Shown piece by piece: positions 1 to 9,905 of a stretch of DNA of 64,000 nucleotides. How positions within the stretch are numbered: the stretch's first letter is position 1; the number at the start of each line of letters is the position of its first letter. Position numbers and translations under genes: made by a program. Source of the DNA: Pontibacter sp. G13 (GTDB lineage Bacteria; Bacteroidota; Bacteroidia; J057); the NCBI RefSeq assembly GCF_031851795.1, contig NZ_CP134696.1, positions 7,192,001 through 7,256,000 of the forward strand. Direction: 5' to 3'. The notes below the pieces were generated by a model. That model was not told where the DNA came from and ran no database searches. It saw only the letters and a list, made by a program, of their open reading frames with translations.

Positions 1-1
1 G

Positions 2-256
2 GATTGGTTTTCAGGGAACTGGAAGGTGAAAAGTGAGGCAGATATCATCCATGCCTCAGGGAAACTCCTGAGACCTGACCGTGTGATGATGCGCGCCCAG
101 CACGCAGTCGTGTTGGACTACAAGACGGGCATGGCCAACTCCAAGCACGCCGGACAAGTCCAGCAGTACATGGAGGCCCTCACGGAAATGGGATTCACCA
201 CCGTGGAGGGATATCTGTATTATGTGGAGTCGGGAGATTTGGTACAGGTCGGCTAG
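2..256 (+). CDS. C-terminal end of a RecB/AddA-like helicase-nuclease (partial)
   Basis: The reading frame is open from the first base of the window, so only the last 84 codons of a longer gene are present. The visible part is a PD-(D/E)XK nuclease core: RPDRVM supplies the first acidic residue, AVVLDYKTG supplies the D-x-K motif, and the QVQQYMEAL helix with GYLYYV strand follows, as in the nuclease domain at the end of UvrD/RecB/AddA-type exonucleases. In this family the domain degrades DNA during double-strand break repair. A GTG at 26 is in frame but is inside the domain and is not a credible start. The stop overlaps the stop of the convergent gene (shared CTAG). Confidence 0.75.
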   Translation, partial: DWFSGNWKVKSEADIIHASGKLLRPDRVMMRAQHAVVLDYKTGMANSKHAGQVQQYMEALTEMGFTTVEGYLYYVESGDLVQVG

Positions 257-657
257 ACAAAATACCATCTGATACGCTTGCCCATGTCAGAGGCTTGTTG
301 GCAGAAGGATTCCAACAACGTGAATGAATAGTATAGGTCTTCGCGATCGTCTGGGGGTACGAGTCTGGTATCCAGATGCTTCCAGATCTTGTCGAGCACT
401 TGTAGAAAGGATTCTGGCTTGCGCTCTGTGGCAGGATCTTCCAGTTCCGATTCTCCCGGAATGGGATCGGTAGTTGGCAAGCTGGATTTTGAGTTGAAAC
501 AGAAATAGCTAGGGAAAATGGTTTCGTATTCCGAGGAATTGAGGATCTGGCACAGTCTTACGCTCCCCTCAAACAAAATGGCCTCGCTGAATACGACTGG
601 GAGGCTGGCCAAACTCAACGCCTCATCTCCCATTTCGATAATCAAGGAATAGCCCAT
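253..657 (-). CDS. Hypothetical protein, 134 aa
   Basis: I do not recognise this protein. It has no signal peptide or membrane segment. The N-terminal half looks like alternating beta strands (MGYSLIIEMGDEALSLASL), the middle is a low-complexity acidic/proline linker (about residues 58-80), and the C-terminal half is helical and charged. It ends in aromatic residues (RWYFV). It converges on the nuclease gene with a 4-base overlap and starts with ATG at 657. The compact overlap and lack of a better frame support it being real, but it could be lineage-restricted. Confidence 0.55.
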   Translation of the reverse strand: MGYSLIIEMGDEALSLASLPVVFSEAILFEGSVRLCQILNSSEYETIFPSYFCFNSKSSLPTTDPIPGESELEDPATERKPESFLQVLDKIWKHLDTRLVPPDDREDLYYSFTLLESFCQQASDMGKRIRWYFV

Positions 658-727
658 ACCTCAATATAAGCAATTGCGCCTTTTCTTGCATGCTACGAGC
701 GCCTTTTTCTGAAGGGATATGCTTGGC

Positions 728-845
728 AAAAAGCTCGATTTGGGCATGCCCGGTGGCAGCTTGACAGAAGTTCCTCCAGAGATTCATGGCCACCGGTCGT
801 CACCTTCCGGACTCGCTGGTCGCTCGGTCGGTGGCGGAATAAGGG
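728..845 (-). repeat. Dispersed intergenic repeat, family B, copy 1
   Basis: Read on the minus strand, the element begins with CCACCGACCGAGCGACCAGC and GAGTCCGGAAGG and ends with GGGCATGCCCAAATC. The same blocks recur at 14548-14665 and 20118-20242. It lies downstream of ffh. The rest of the 658-984 gap contains nothing else that I can identify. Confidence 0.7.
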
Positions 846-984
846 ATTGGTCAGGTGAGAGATTCCCCAGAAAAATGCGAGAGCGACCTTGAGGAGATTC
901 TACCACCGACTGAATCCTTCAGGCGACTCATGCCCCGCGTGGCCATCCGCACGTTTCATTGGTTCTACCAGCCCCATGGAATGG

Positions 985-1019
985 AAAAGGGGATCATTCC
1001 AATTCGAATGATCCCCTTT
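985..1019 (-). terminator. Rho-independent terminator of ffh
   Basis: A 13-bp perfect stem (AAAGGGGATCATT / AATGATCCCCTTT) with an 8-base loop is followed on the minus strand by TTTT, 25 bases after the ffh stop. Confidence 0.8.
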
Positions 1020-1043
1020 GGCTTTTGTCAGCCTATGGTATGG

Positions 1044-2396
1044 CTATCTGCGGTTGAACATGTTCATGCCGGACATCATGGCGCGGGAAGCTTTCCCACC
1101 TTTGCCGGACATTTTGTTCATGCGCTTCATCGCTTTCTTCATGTTCTGGAATTGCTTGAGCAATTCGTTCACTTCACGTACAGAGCGGCCTGCACCATTG
1201 GCAATCCTTCTGCGACGGGATCCATCGATCAAGGTCGGATTGGCTCGCTCAGATTTAGTCATGGAATGGATGATGGCTTCCACATGCTTGAAGGCATCGT
1301 CGCCGATATCCATGTCTCGGGTGAGTTTGCCCATTCCGGGGATCATGCCGAGGAGGTCCTTGACATTACCCATCTTCTTGATGGCTTGGATCTGAGACAA
1401 GAAGTCGTCGAAATCCAACTCATTCTTGCGGATCTTCTTCTGGAGCTTGAGGGCTTCCTCTTGGTCGAATTGTTCCTGGGCACGCTCAACCAAGGTCAAT
1501 ACGTCACCCATTCCCAAGATCCGAGATGCCATCCGATCCGGATAGAAGAGGTCGAGATCCTCCATCTTTTCACCTGTGGAGATGAACTTGATGGGTTTTT
1601 CAACTACGGAACGGATAGAAATGGCAGCACCACCACGGGTATCACCATCGAGCTTGGTGAGGACAACACCGTCGAAATCCAATCGGTCGTTGAACGCCTT
1701 GGCAGTATTCACCGCATCCTGACCCGTCATGGAGTCCACTACGAACAGGGTCTCATTGGGCTGGATGGCCTTTTTGACCTGCTCGATCTCTTCCATCATC
1801 TGCTCGTCCACGGCCAAACGACCCGCGGTATCGACGATGACGAGATCTTTGCCATGTTGCTTGGCGTATTGGATCCCGTTTTGGGCAATCTCTACAGGAT
1901 TCTTGTTGCCTTCCTCCTTGTAGACTTCGACACCGATCTGCTCGCCTAGTACACCGAGCTGGTCGATCGCCGCAGGACGGTATACGTCACCAGCGATGAG
2001 AAGGGGATTCTTACCTTTTCCTTTGTAGAACTTGGCCAGTTTGCCGGTAAAGGTGGTTTTACCTGAACCTTGGAGACCGGAGATCAAAACGACGGTGGGT
2101 GGGCTGGAAGCCAACTGAACACCTGTATTCGTTTCTCCCATCAGCTTGGTCAGCTCACCGTGAACGATCTTCACCATGAGTTGGCCAGGGGTGACGGAGA
2201 TGAGAATTTCTTGACCTAGGGCTTCGTCCTTCACCTTTTTGGTGAATTCCTTGGCCACTTTATAGTTCACATCGGCGTCAATCAATGCTCTCCGGATTTC
2301 CTTCAGGGTCTCCGCGACATTGATTTCCGTGATCCTTCCCTGTCCTTTGAGCGTCTTGAATGCCTGCTCAATATTCTGCGACAGATTTTCAAACAT
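1044..2396 (-). CDS. ffh: Signal recognition particle GTPase Ffh (SRP54)
   Basis: Ffh binds signal sequences of nascent membrane and secreted proteins together with 4.5S RNA and delivers ribosomes to FtsY at the inner membrane. The 450-aa protein has the usual N-domain helical bundle (about 1-95), then the G domain with GLQGSGKTT (G1, near residue 107), DTAGRL (G3) and TKLDGD (G4), and a C-terminal M domain that ends in a Met/Lys/Arg-rich helix (MKKAMKRMNKM, MMSGMNMFNRR), as expected for signal-sequence and RNA binding. Length is normal for the family. It starts with ATG at 2396 (MFENLSQNIEQAF, the conserved start) and is followed by a strong terminator, so it is probably transcribed alone. 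Confidence 0.97.
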   Translation of the reverse strand: MFENLSQNIEQAFKTLKGQGRITEINVAETLKEIRRALIDADVNYKVAKEFTKKVKDEALGQEILISVTPGQLMVKIVHGELTKLMGETNTGVQLASSPPTVVLISGLQGSGKTTFTGKLAKFYKGKGKNPLLIAGDVYRPAAIDQLGVLGEQIGVEVYKEEGNKNPVEIAQNGIQYAKQHGKDLVIVDTAGRLAVDEQMMEEIEQVKKAIQPNETLFVVDSMTGQDAVNTAKAFNDRLDFDGVVLTKLDGDTRGGAAISIRSVVEKPIKFISTGEKMEDLDLFYPDRMASRILGMGDVLTLVERAQEQFDQEEALKLQKKIRKNELDFDDFLSQIQAIKKMGNVKDLLGMIPGMGKLTRDMDIGDDAFKHVEAIIHSMTKSERANPTLIDGSRRRRIANGAGRSVREVNELLKQFQNMKKAMKRMNKMSGKGGKASRAMMSGMNMFNRR

Positions 2397-2545
2397 GCGT
2401 TTCCTCTGCTTAAATCAATTCCACACAAAATAAGGAATTTTCGCCTCGTGGTGCAACTTGCTTTCCACGCACTTTCTCTACAACTGCCAACTTGCTGTCT
2501 CGGTTCTCAATTTTTGAGGCGTTTCCTTCATTTTTTCAACCCCCA

Positions 2546-5500
2546 TCATCGAATCAATGTGACGGTTCCTATTCGCTCAATTTGCTGGCCTGTAAATCCT
2601 GTGCCCACGACCACATACACGTAAACTCCCTCTTGCACAGGACTTCCAAGATAGGTGCCGTCCCATCTGGCATCTAGCGGGCCAAGCGATTCATAGATTT
2701 TCTCCCCCCATCGATCATAGATCGTGATGTCGAGTCGCTCCAACCCGTAATGTCCGGGATAAAAATATGGATTGTACTCATCTTCATTCGGCGTGAAGGC
2801 GGATGGCACTGTCAGGGTGATGTTTTCGATGAGCAGATCTTTGGTGATGGTGTCGGAACATCCATAGATAGAAGTGGCCACCAAGGTGATTTCATATTCG
2901 CCCGCAAACGGGAAAACGACCGCTGGATTTTCTTCGTCGCTGAATCGGTCATTGTCATTGACAGCAAATTGGAAGTCCCAAAAATAGGTGGCAGCTCCCG
3001 TACTTTGGTTGATAAACTGAACCTCCTGAGGCATCCAACCCACTTCCGGGGTGAACATGAAGTCAGCATTCGGGAACCCTGAATCTGGATTGACTACAAT
3101 CGTCGCGGGAATCCCAACACATTCTCCTAGCGTTGCGACTACCGTGTAGACTTTGGGAACCGAGTCGACAATCACGTAAATTTCGGCATCTGTCGGCCCG
3201 TGTCCCCACTGATAGGTTTCGCCCCCAGACGCGGTCAACAAAATTCGAGCGCCTTGGCATCCACTATTGGCACCCTCTACCGAGGCAAGTGGTGGTTCAA
3301 TGACCGATACCTGCATAGTATCCTGATTCTGGCAGCCATTGGCATCGGTCCCTAATACGATGAATTCCGCATCTGTAGGAGGATCGGCAGTAGGATTTGG
3401 AATGAAAGGATTGTCAACCTCCAAGGCCGGACTCCATACATAGTTCACAGCTCCGCTTGCGCCCAATTGGGTAGATTCCCCCACACAGATGGTTTTGTCT
3501 TCTCCCGCATCAACCTCTGGAAGCGGATTCACCGAAACCATCACAGAATCGCGATCTCTACACCCAGCGCTGTCAATTACTGTGAGCGAAAACCATGCAT
3601 CGGCTTGAGGGCTGACCGTTGGAGTATCCGTCTCTGCAAAAAGGATCTGCGAGCCAGAATTCCATTGATATTCTACCCCTCCTGAACCCGACAGCTGAAT
3701 GGTGTCTCCCAAGCACATTTCATAAGGCCCTCCAGGATTGGAGGTCGGTGGTTGAAGTGCATCAGTGATGATCGAATCCTTGTTGGAGCATCCACGGCTG
3801 TCCGTGAACGTCAGCACATATTCGTCGCCGGGAACGCCCAATACCGAAACCGTTCGGGTGGTTTCATTGGCTAGGATGTTGGGACCTTCCCATAGGTAAT
3901 CACTACCGATGTCATTGGACCGAAGTCTGAGAGTATCCCCCAGACAAGGAGGATCAAATGGATCGATTTCCACCACGGGCGGAGGAAATACCATGATCAA
4001 TCTATAGGTGGTGTCTGAAATGTTGCAGCTGGCTGAATCTGTGATCACAAGCATGACGCGATACAGACCGGAGTCTTGGTAGGTATGAACAGGATTCTCG
4101 AGATTGGATGAAGCGCCTTGATCGTCAAATTCCCAAAAGTACGTGACTGCACCCGGGTTGAAGCCTTCGTAGCTCTGGTTGTCGAAATTTACTTCGAGTG
4201 GCGCACAACCTGAAGAGAAGAGGTTAATGGGATCTTCAGAGGTATCTCTTGGGGTGAATTGTGCGATGACATTGTTCAGCTCGAAATTCATCTTGAAGAT
4301 CGCCAAGTTGCAGTTGCCGGAATTGTTTGTGGTGCTGACCACATTCCCTGGAAGTGTAGGAAAGGATGAATTTCCCCCGCAGCCTGCGCATACCGCATGA
4401 TAGACGATCCCTTCCTTGTCAAATCGACTCGTCCCTCCGTCAACGTGGTCACCACCAATGGGCCCCGTCACCGATCCCCCAAAATAGCTGGCGTAGACTA
4501 GATTCTGGATATCTCGGTCAAATACGATCATGTGAAAATCGCTTCCATCGGTGGTGGATTGGAGCGCATCGGATGTGACCGGCATATTGTTGGTATTGCC
4601 ATTGCCGTAGTTCTGGTTGACGGTGCCGCCCCAACCCATGGCATATACATTTTCACAGTTATCGACCAGTAGCGCTGTAGGGGAAATGTTGATGTCTGGA
4701 GTGGGGACAGAAGATCCGTACCGGGTGGAGTAGATGATGGAGGTCAGGTCCCCATCGAGTTTGGTGATGAACTGCCTGCCGCCGGGAGTGGATTGTATGG
4801 GACCTACAGCCGGACTCACTACTGGAAAAGCGCCCAAAGTTTGGCCCATGACATATACATTGCCGGCGTTGTCCAAGTCCAGTAGATAGGCCTGGTCGTA
4901 TGAGGAGGTTCCTAGATAGGTACTTGCCATCAAACTGCTTCCAAATGGATCAAATTTGGCAATAAATCCATCGGTCAAGCCTCCTTGAAAACTGCTTTGA
5001 TATCCGCCTGATGCAGGAAAGTTGGCGCTGTTTGTTCCTCCCGCTGTATAGATATTGCCATCCTCATCTAGTTTCAGCGAGTAGATGGCATCTGTGGCGA
5101 TTCCCCCCAAGAAGGTCGCAAAGGTGATGGCTGTCAGGTCAGGAGAAAGCCCCATTACCAAGCCATCTTGAATGCCTGAGTATGTCGTCTGGTATCCGCC
5201 TGTACCGATTGGGAAATCCGAAGATTGGGTTACAGATCCGACGATGATCTCCCCATTGGGACTCAAGATCACCTCGCCACGCGAATCGTCCCCATAGTTG
5301 TATTGGGTGACGTCGCCTCCGGTCACGCTCAGATTACCGTTTTGTCCATCATCTCCTGATCCACCAATGAAAGTGGAGGCGATCAGGCTGGTACCATCCG
5401 AACTGAAGATCGAAACAAATATGTCATAGCCTCCTTGATGCGACTCGCTGATCACACCGGGGGTGGTGGGGAAATCAGGGCACAAGGTCCTTCCAAACAC

Positions 5501-6607
5501 CACCAATTGGCCGTTTTCATCTACAATGAGACTATGGGGGATATCGTCCAATTGGCCAGTGGGAAACCCCGGATCTCCTCCCAGATAGGTAGAGTAGAGG
5601 AGCTGGGTACCGTTGGCGTTAAATTTGGAGATGGTGACTTCACTTGTGCCTCCAACATAAACAGTCTGGAAAGCTCCAAGGGAAAGTGGATAGCCGGTCC
5701 CCGAACCATATTGAATGCCGCCGGCATAGGCATTTCCGGCAGGATCATAGGTGGCTGTAAATCCCCAATTGTCTGAGGTTGAGCCTGTATAGGTGGAAAA
5801 AACCATGGTTGGGTCGATGACCAATGGCAAGTTTGGATCAATTCCGTCAGGAAAGTGGAAATGGATTTTGCCTCGTTTCAACCGGAATTCGCAGGCTACC
5901 GGAATATTCCCACGTGCGGAGATCTGCCAGGCTAGGGGAGCCAATTCCTTGAGTTCGCCCAAAGCCGTCTCCAGAATCAATTGGCCTTGCTCTAGTCTCA
6001 GGTCATTCAGCCCGGAATATTGGACCTCAATCACAGCAGGAGAAACCCCTTGGTCCAGCCAGAACTCGTACTTCATTTCATTACCCGCTCCAAACCAGCG
6101 CATATCGATTCCCGGATAGAGTTCCTGGTATTGAATGACCTCGTAGAGCGGTACTTTGGATGCCCATTTGGCAGGGTTATTTCCAACGAAATAATTGAAA
6201 TAGGTATCGTCCTTGAGGTCTGTGGTGATTTGGGGTTGAGGATTGGAACCGGGAAAGGAGATCTGGAAAGCATGATGCATTTGCATGATCGAGCTATCAG
6301 GCTCTGGCAATTCATGGGTATGTACATGCCCAAATCCTTGTGAGTGGTCGTGATTGTGCCTATCGAGTAGGGGATCTTCGGTCAAATGAAAGGTGATCCG
6401 ATTATCCTCAAAGAATACCGCTCCTTGATTCAATCGGGCGAGATATTGGATATGGGCCTCCCATTGCCCTTGATTCTCGATAAACCTCAAGTGACTATTG
6501 CCCGGTTCCACAGGACTTGCCATGTACGTTTGGTCGGCTTGAAGGAGCCACCACCCTCCGGCCAGCAGGCTACCCAGGAGGAGGGAAAATAAAATAGAGC
6601 GAATCAT
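2546..6607 (-). CDS. Giant secreted SBBP-repeat/PKD protein with gliding-type T9SS sorting domain
   Basis: This 1353-aa protein starts with a signal peptide (residues 1-25). An N-terminal DUF7948-like domain follows (FIENQGQWEAHIQYLAR, about 40-265). Then come many SBBP-type beta-propeller repeats (about 270-760), recognisable by repeated YSTYLGG / ASTFIGGSGDDG / ATFLGG and 'D..GN.Y..G.T.S..FP' motifs. Next are PKD or Ig-like domains (TYFWEFDDQG, TYFWDF) and several 'CLGDTIQLSGSGG' immunoglobulin-like repeats. The C-terminus (VPSAFTPNEDEYN, LDITIYDRWGEKIYES, WDGTYLG) is the gliding-motility-associated type B sorting domain, so export by the type IX system and cell-surface attachment is expected. 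Its function is unknown; adhesion or a surface scaffold is plausible. It is divergent from the DtxR-like gene. Confidence 0.9.
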   Translation of the reverse strand: MIRSILFSLLLGSLLAGGWWLLQADQTYMASPVEPGNSHLRFIENQGQWEAHIQYLARLNQGAVFFEDNRITFHLTEDPLLDRHNHDHSQGFGHVHTHELPEPDSSIMQMHHAFQISFPGSNPQPQITTDLKDDTYFNYFVGNNPAKWASKVPLYEVIQYQELYPGIDMRWFGAGNEMKYEFWLDQGVSPAVIEVQYSGLNDLRLEQGQLILETALGELKELAPLAWQISARGNIPVACEFRLKRGKIHFHFPDGIDPNLPLVIDPTMVFSTYTGSTSDNWGFTATYDPAGNAYAGGIQYGSGTGYPLSLGAFQTVYVGGTSEVTISKFNANGTQLLYSTYLGGDPGFPTGQLDDIPHSLIVDENGQLVVFGRTLCPDFPTTPGVISESHQGGYDIFVSIFSSDGTSLIASTFIGGSGDDGQNGNLSVTGGDVTQYNYGDDSRGEVILSPNGEIIVGSVTQSSDFPIGTGGYQTTYSGIQDGLVMGLSPDLTAITFATFLGGIATDAIYSLKLDEDGNIYTAGGTNSANFPASGGYQSSFQGGLTDGFIAKFDPFGSSLMASTYLGTSSYDQAYLLDLDNAGNVYVMGQTLGAFPVVSPAVGPIQSTPGGRQFITKLDGDLTSIIYSTRYGSSVPTPDINISPTALLVDNCENVYAMGWGGTVNQNYGNGNTNNMPVTSDALQSTTDGSDFHMIVFDRDIQNLVYASYFGGSVTGPIGGDHVDGGTSRFDKEGIVYHAVCAGCGGNSSFPTLPGNVVSTTNNSGNCNLAIFKMNFELNNVIAQFTPRDTSEDPINLFSSGCAPLEVNFDNQSYEGFNPGAVTYFWEFDDQGASSNLENPVHTYQDSGLYRVMLVITDSASCNISDTTYRLIMVFPPPVVEIDPFDPPCLGDTLRLRSNDIGSDYLWEGPNILANETTRTVSVLGVPGDEYVLTFTDSRGCSNKDSIITDALQPPTSNPGGPYEMCLGDTIQLSGSGGVEYQWNSGSQILFAETDTPTVSPQADAWFSLTVIDSAGCRDRDSVMVSVNPLPEVDAGEDKTICVGESTQLGASGAVNYVWSPALEVDNPFIPNPTADPPTDAEFIVLGTDANGCQNQDTMQVSVIEPPLASVEGANSGCQGARILLTASGGETYQWGHGPTDAEIYVIVDSVPKVYTVVATLGECVGIPATIVVNPDSGFPNADFMFTPEVGWMPQEVQFINQSTGAATYFWDFQFAVNDNDRFSDEENPAVVFPFAGEYEITLVATSIYGCSDTITKDLLIENITLTVPSAFTPNEDEYNPYFYPGHYGLERLDITIYDRWGEKIYESLGPLDARWDGTYLGSPVQEGVYVYVVVGTGFTGQQIERIGTVTLIR

Positions 6608-6681
6608 GGAGGTCAGGTCTATGCTAGTTGGATTTTGTATCTAAGTTGGCGAATGTGCCCTCAATTCCTAATTTTGACTTT

Positions 6682-7344
6682 ATGAAGCACCATTCCGAAA
6701 CGGAGGAAAACTACCTGAAATGCATCTTGCGCCACTCTCACAATGGCCGATTGGTTTCCACCAATACCATTGCCCATGATTTGGGAACCAGTGCCGCGTC
6801 TGTGACCGATATGCTCAAAAAGCTCAATGAGAAGGCATTGGTCCAATATACCCCATACAAAGGTGCAAGGCTTTCCGATTCCGGCGAGAAGGTGGCACTT
6901 CGAATTTTGCGCAAACACCGTCTCTGGGAAGTGTTCCTCGTCGACAAACTCAACTTTTCTTGGGACAATGTTCACGATGTCGCAGAGCAACTCGAGCACG
7001 TCAATTCCCCGGAACTGATCCGCGCGATCGACAAATTTCTCGGGTATCCCAAATTCGATCCGCACGGCGATCCCATTCCAAATGAAGCGGGAGAGATTGT
7101 CGAAAGAAATACCCATTTATTGTCCGAGGTGCAAGCGGGATCAAGCGTGACCGTAGCTTCCGTTTTGAGATCAGACCCCGATTTCCTGCAATACCTCGAC
7201 CGAATCGGCTTGTCCATCAATACGACTTTCGAAGTCATGGAAACGCTGCCCTTCGATGATTCCCTCCAACTTCTGGTCTCAGGCAATCAGGTGGTGATCT
7301 CCGGCAATGTTGCAAAAAATTTACAAGTATTTATTGATGAATAG
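6682..7344 (+). CDS. Metal-dependent transcriptional regulator, DtxR/MntR family
   Basis: The family consists of iron- or manganese-sensing repressors. This 220-aa protein has an N-terminal winged helix (TEENYLKCILR, then VSTNTIAHDLGTSAASVTDML as recognition helix), a metal-binding dimerisation domain (RKHRLWEVFL, WDNVHDVAEQLEHV, HGDPIPN; the His and Glu residues are the expected ligands) and a C-terminal FeoA/SH3-like domain (GSSVTVASV, LQLLVSGNQVVISGNVA). I chose ATG 6682 (MKHHSETEEN) because family members begin just before the S-x-T-E-E-N-Y motif; an in-frame TTG at 6628 would add an unconserved tail. It is divergent from the SBBP gene across only 74 bases. Which metal it senses cannot be read from the sequence. 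Confidence 0.9.
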   Translation: MKHHSETEENYLKCILRHSHNGRLVSTNTIAHDLGTSAASVTDMLKKLNEKALVQYTPYKGARLSDSGEKVALRILRKHRLWEVFLVDKLNFSWDNVHDVAEQLEHVNSPELIRAIDKFLGYPKFDPHGDPIPNEAGEIVERNTHLLSEVQAGSSVTVASVLRSDPDFLQYLDRIGLSINTTFEVMETLPFDDSLQLLVSGNQVVISGNVAKNLQVFIDE

Positions 7345-7418
7345 GATGTCATTCATTTGACCCGATTACTCAAATTGACCCAGTTGAGACAAGCACAGAA
7401 GACGCCATCTTTGCCCCG

Positions 7419-8003
7419 TTAGGCTAGGGTTTTGGCAAATCTACCCACGCTCGCCAAGAGATTTTTGCGCATCTGGTCATCTCTTCCACGCAGTTGCCCC
7501 GACATCACCAGCGAAACATGTCCATGTGCAAGGGACCACCAACTGAGGAACATTTCATCCAAATCCCCAGCAAATAACATCAGGTGTGAAAGGGTTTTCA
7601 AGACGCTATGGGCGCTTTCACGCAAGGCCATCGGATTGGTCGCGGTCGATCGAATTCCTTCCATATTGAACATCACCTGATATAGTTCTGCGTGCCGGAA
7701 TGCCCAATCCCAAAATGCTGCCGTGATCGCCTTGAGCTGAGCCATGGGATCGGTTTGGGTTTGTCGAGCATCGTCCAAATGCGCACCCAACATCCGAAAT
7801 CCCTGATGTTCTAGCTCGATCAATATCGCTTCCTTGTTGCGGAAATGTTCATAGATCACCGGTGGCGTGTACTCGATCTTGTACCCGATTTTCCGAATGG
7901 ACACATTCGGCCAACCATCCTGAATCGCCAATTCCCGGGCCGCCTCCAAGATGCGCGCCTTCATTTCCTCTATTTCTCGGGATCTACGTTCCTTGTGTCC
8001 CAT
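7419..8003 (-). CDS. TetR/AcrR-family transcriptional regulator
   Basis: The 194-aa protein has a typical TetR helix-turn-helix (ARILEAARELAIQDGWPN, VSIRKIGYKIEYTPPVIYEHF, NKEAILIEL; residues about 14-62). The ligand domain, with a 'FWDWAFRHAELYQVMF' helix, resembles the TetR_C_33/WHG subtype. Such proteins are small-molecule-responsive repressors. It is divergent from the amidase-asparaginase pair, with about 260 bases between the two starts, so control of that operon or autoregulation is possible. I saw no convincing operator palindrome in that gap. Confidence 0.9.
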   Translation of the reverse strand: MGHKERRSREIEEMKARILEAARELAIQDGWPNVSIRKIGYKIEYTPPVIYEHFRNKEAILIELEHQGFRMLGAHLDDARQTQTDPMAQLKAITAAFWDWAFRHAELYQVMFNMEGIRSTATNPMALRESAHSVLKTLSHLMLFAGDLDEMFLSWWSLAHGHVSLVMSGQLRGRDDQMRKNLLASVGRFAKTLA

Positions 8004-8262
8004 AATTTTAGCATGAAATATTATCTAACGATGTTTTCAATGCAATTAACCGATTGTCTGTCAGAAGTCAAAGGTCGATCGCGGGAAAAAGTATGGTCGT
8101 TGGGATGATTATTGGTAATCGTAGAAAGCTACCATTCGGAGAGGATTCCACTCGGAAAGATCCATTTGCTGGCCAAAGTGCAAAAGGTTATATTACGATA
8201 TTGCCAATCAATTTGCTGACAGGTTGGTACGCATACTCAAACGCTTTTTTCTTTCGAAGATC

Positions 8263-9882
8263 ATGGAGAGACGAAGATTCCTTCAACATTCGGCGATCGC
8301 TGGCTGGGCATTGTCCATTTTGCCCTTGGCGAGTTGCTCCCTTCCCCCGGCCGATCAAGAGACCCTGGCCGGGTTTCCGCTAGCTGAGAAGACCATCCCC
8401 GAGTTACAGGCCTTGATGGCGGATGGTACCTATTCTGCCCTTGATTTGGTGGACATGTACTTGGCGAGGATTGCGGAAATCGATGCGGCAGGTCCCGGAC
8501 TTCATTCGGTTCTTGCCCTCAATCCCCAAGCACAGGAGATGGCCCGCCAGTTGGATCAGGAGCGAGTCAATGGGAAGGTTCGGGGTCCACTCCACGGTAT
8601 TCCCATCATGGTCAAGGACAATATCAACTCTGGCGGGAATTTGCCCACCACGGCGGGTTCTCTGGCGCTTGCTGGGAATCTCGCGGGAGAAGACGCTTTT
8701 CTGTTGGCTAGTTTGACAGATGCAGGGGCAGTGTTGCTGGGCAAAACCAATCTCAGCGAATGGGCCAATTTTCGTTCTACCCGGTCTTCATCTGGCTGGA
8801 GTAGTGTAGGCGGGCAAACGCACAATCCTTATGTGCTCGACCGGAATCCGTGTGGGAGTAGCTCTGGATCAGGGGTGGCAGCTGCTGCGAATCTCTGTGC
8901 CGCGACAGTCGGGACGGAGACCAATGGTTCGATCGTATGCCCTTCCTCGACCAATGGAATTGTAGGGATCAAGCCAACTGTCGGATTGATCAGCCGGACG
9001 GGAGTCGTTCCGATTTCCCATAGTCAGGATACCGCGGGCCCGATGGCCAGAACCGTCACAGATGCTGCTTGCATGCTGGGGGCAATGGTGGGCGTAGATC
9101 CAGACGATGCCGCCTCGGTACTCAGTGCAGGGAAATTCCTCCCAGATTATACCCCCCATCTCAAGGCGGATGGGCTGAAAGGTGCCAAATTGGGCATCGT
9201 GAAAAGCGCCATGGGCTTTCATGAAGAGGTGGATGCATTGATGGAACAAGCCATCGAAGACCTGAAAGCACAGGGAGCCGAAATCGTAGAAGTGGAACCC
9301 ATTGAAAATATTGGATCTCTTTGGGGCGTGGGCTATCAAGTACTGCTGTATGAATTCAAGGCGGACCTCAATGCCTATCTGGAGAAGTATTCGCAGAATC
9401 CCGACATGAAGTCGCTCGAAGATGTGATAGCCTTCAATTCCGCCCATGAATCCGAGGCCATGCCCCATTTCAAGCAGGAAATTCTTGAACAAAGCCAAGC
9501 CAAAGGAGATTTGAACGAACAAGAATACCTAGACGCCAAACAAAAACTCCAAGCAGCCTCACGGGAGGGAATCGACCAAACGATGAAGGAATTCGGACTG
9601 GATGCCATCATCGCACCCACTGGTGGACCTGCATGGTGTACGGATTGGATCAATGGCGATCATTTTGGGGGAGGAAGCAGCCAATTTGCCGCTTGGTCCG
9701 GCTATCCGAATATCACCGTCCCCGCTGGATTCGTGAAGGAATTGCCCGTCGGACTCTCATTTTTTGCTTCTGCATGGCAAGAACCTAGATTGATCGAATT
9801 GACCTACGCCTATGAACAAGCTACTGGGCACCGCAAGGAACCCACCTTTATCCCATCCATTGGACAAGATACCAAACGTTAA
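8263..9882 (+). CDS. Exported amidase (amidase-signature family)
   Basis: Amidase-signature enzymes hydrolyse carboxamides with a Ser-cisSer-Lys triad. The catalytic Lys sits in GIPIMVKDNI, and the Gly/Ser-rich signature GSSSGSGVAAAANL carries the two serines, followed by GTETNGSIVCPSS. I chose ATG 8263 because it gives an N-terminus MERRRFLQHSAIAGWA that looks like a twin-arginine signal, ending in a lipobox-like LASC. The protein would then be a Tat-exported lipoprotein of 539 aa. An upstream in-frame start at 8224 would hide this signal. The gene is followed after 23 bases by an exported isoaspartyl peptidase, so the pair probably forms an operon that scavenges amides or peptides outside the cytoplasm. 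Substrate unknown. Confidence 0.9.
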   Translation: MERRRFLQHSAIAGWALSILPLASCSLPPADQETLAGFPLAEKTIPELQALMADGTYSALDLVDMYLARIAEIDAAGPGLHSVLALNPQAQEMARQLDQERVNGKVRGPLHGIPIMVKDNINSGGNLPTTAGSLALAGNLAGEDAFLLASLTDAGAVLLGKTNLSEWANFRSTRSSSGWSSVGGQTHNPYVLDRNPCGSSSGSGVAAAANLCAATVGTETNGSIVCPSSTNGIVGIKPTVGLISRTGVVPISHSQDTAGPMARTVTDAACMLGAMVGVDPDDAASVLSAGKFLPDYTPHLKADGLKGAKLGIVKSAMGFHEEVDALMEQAIEDLKAQGAEIVEVEPIENIGSLWGVGYQVLLYEFKADLNAYLEKYSQNPDMKSLEDVIAFNSAHESEAMPHFKQEILEQSQAKGDLNEQEYLDAKQKLQAASREGIDQTMKEFGLDAIIAPTGGPAWCTDWINGDHFGGGSSQFAAWSGYPNITVPAGFVKELPVGLSFFASAWQEPRLIELTYAYEQATGHRKEPTFIPSIGQDTKR

Positions 9883-9905
9883 CCCCGCTCATAAATCGCT
9901 ACTTC

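Noticed and set aside
855-1949. Long open frame (364 codons) on the plus strand
   Set aside because: It is antisense to ffh, whose domains and motifs are unambiguous, and it has no recognisable content.
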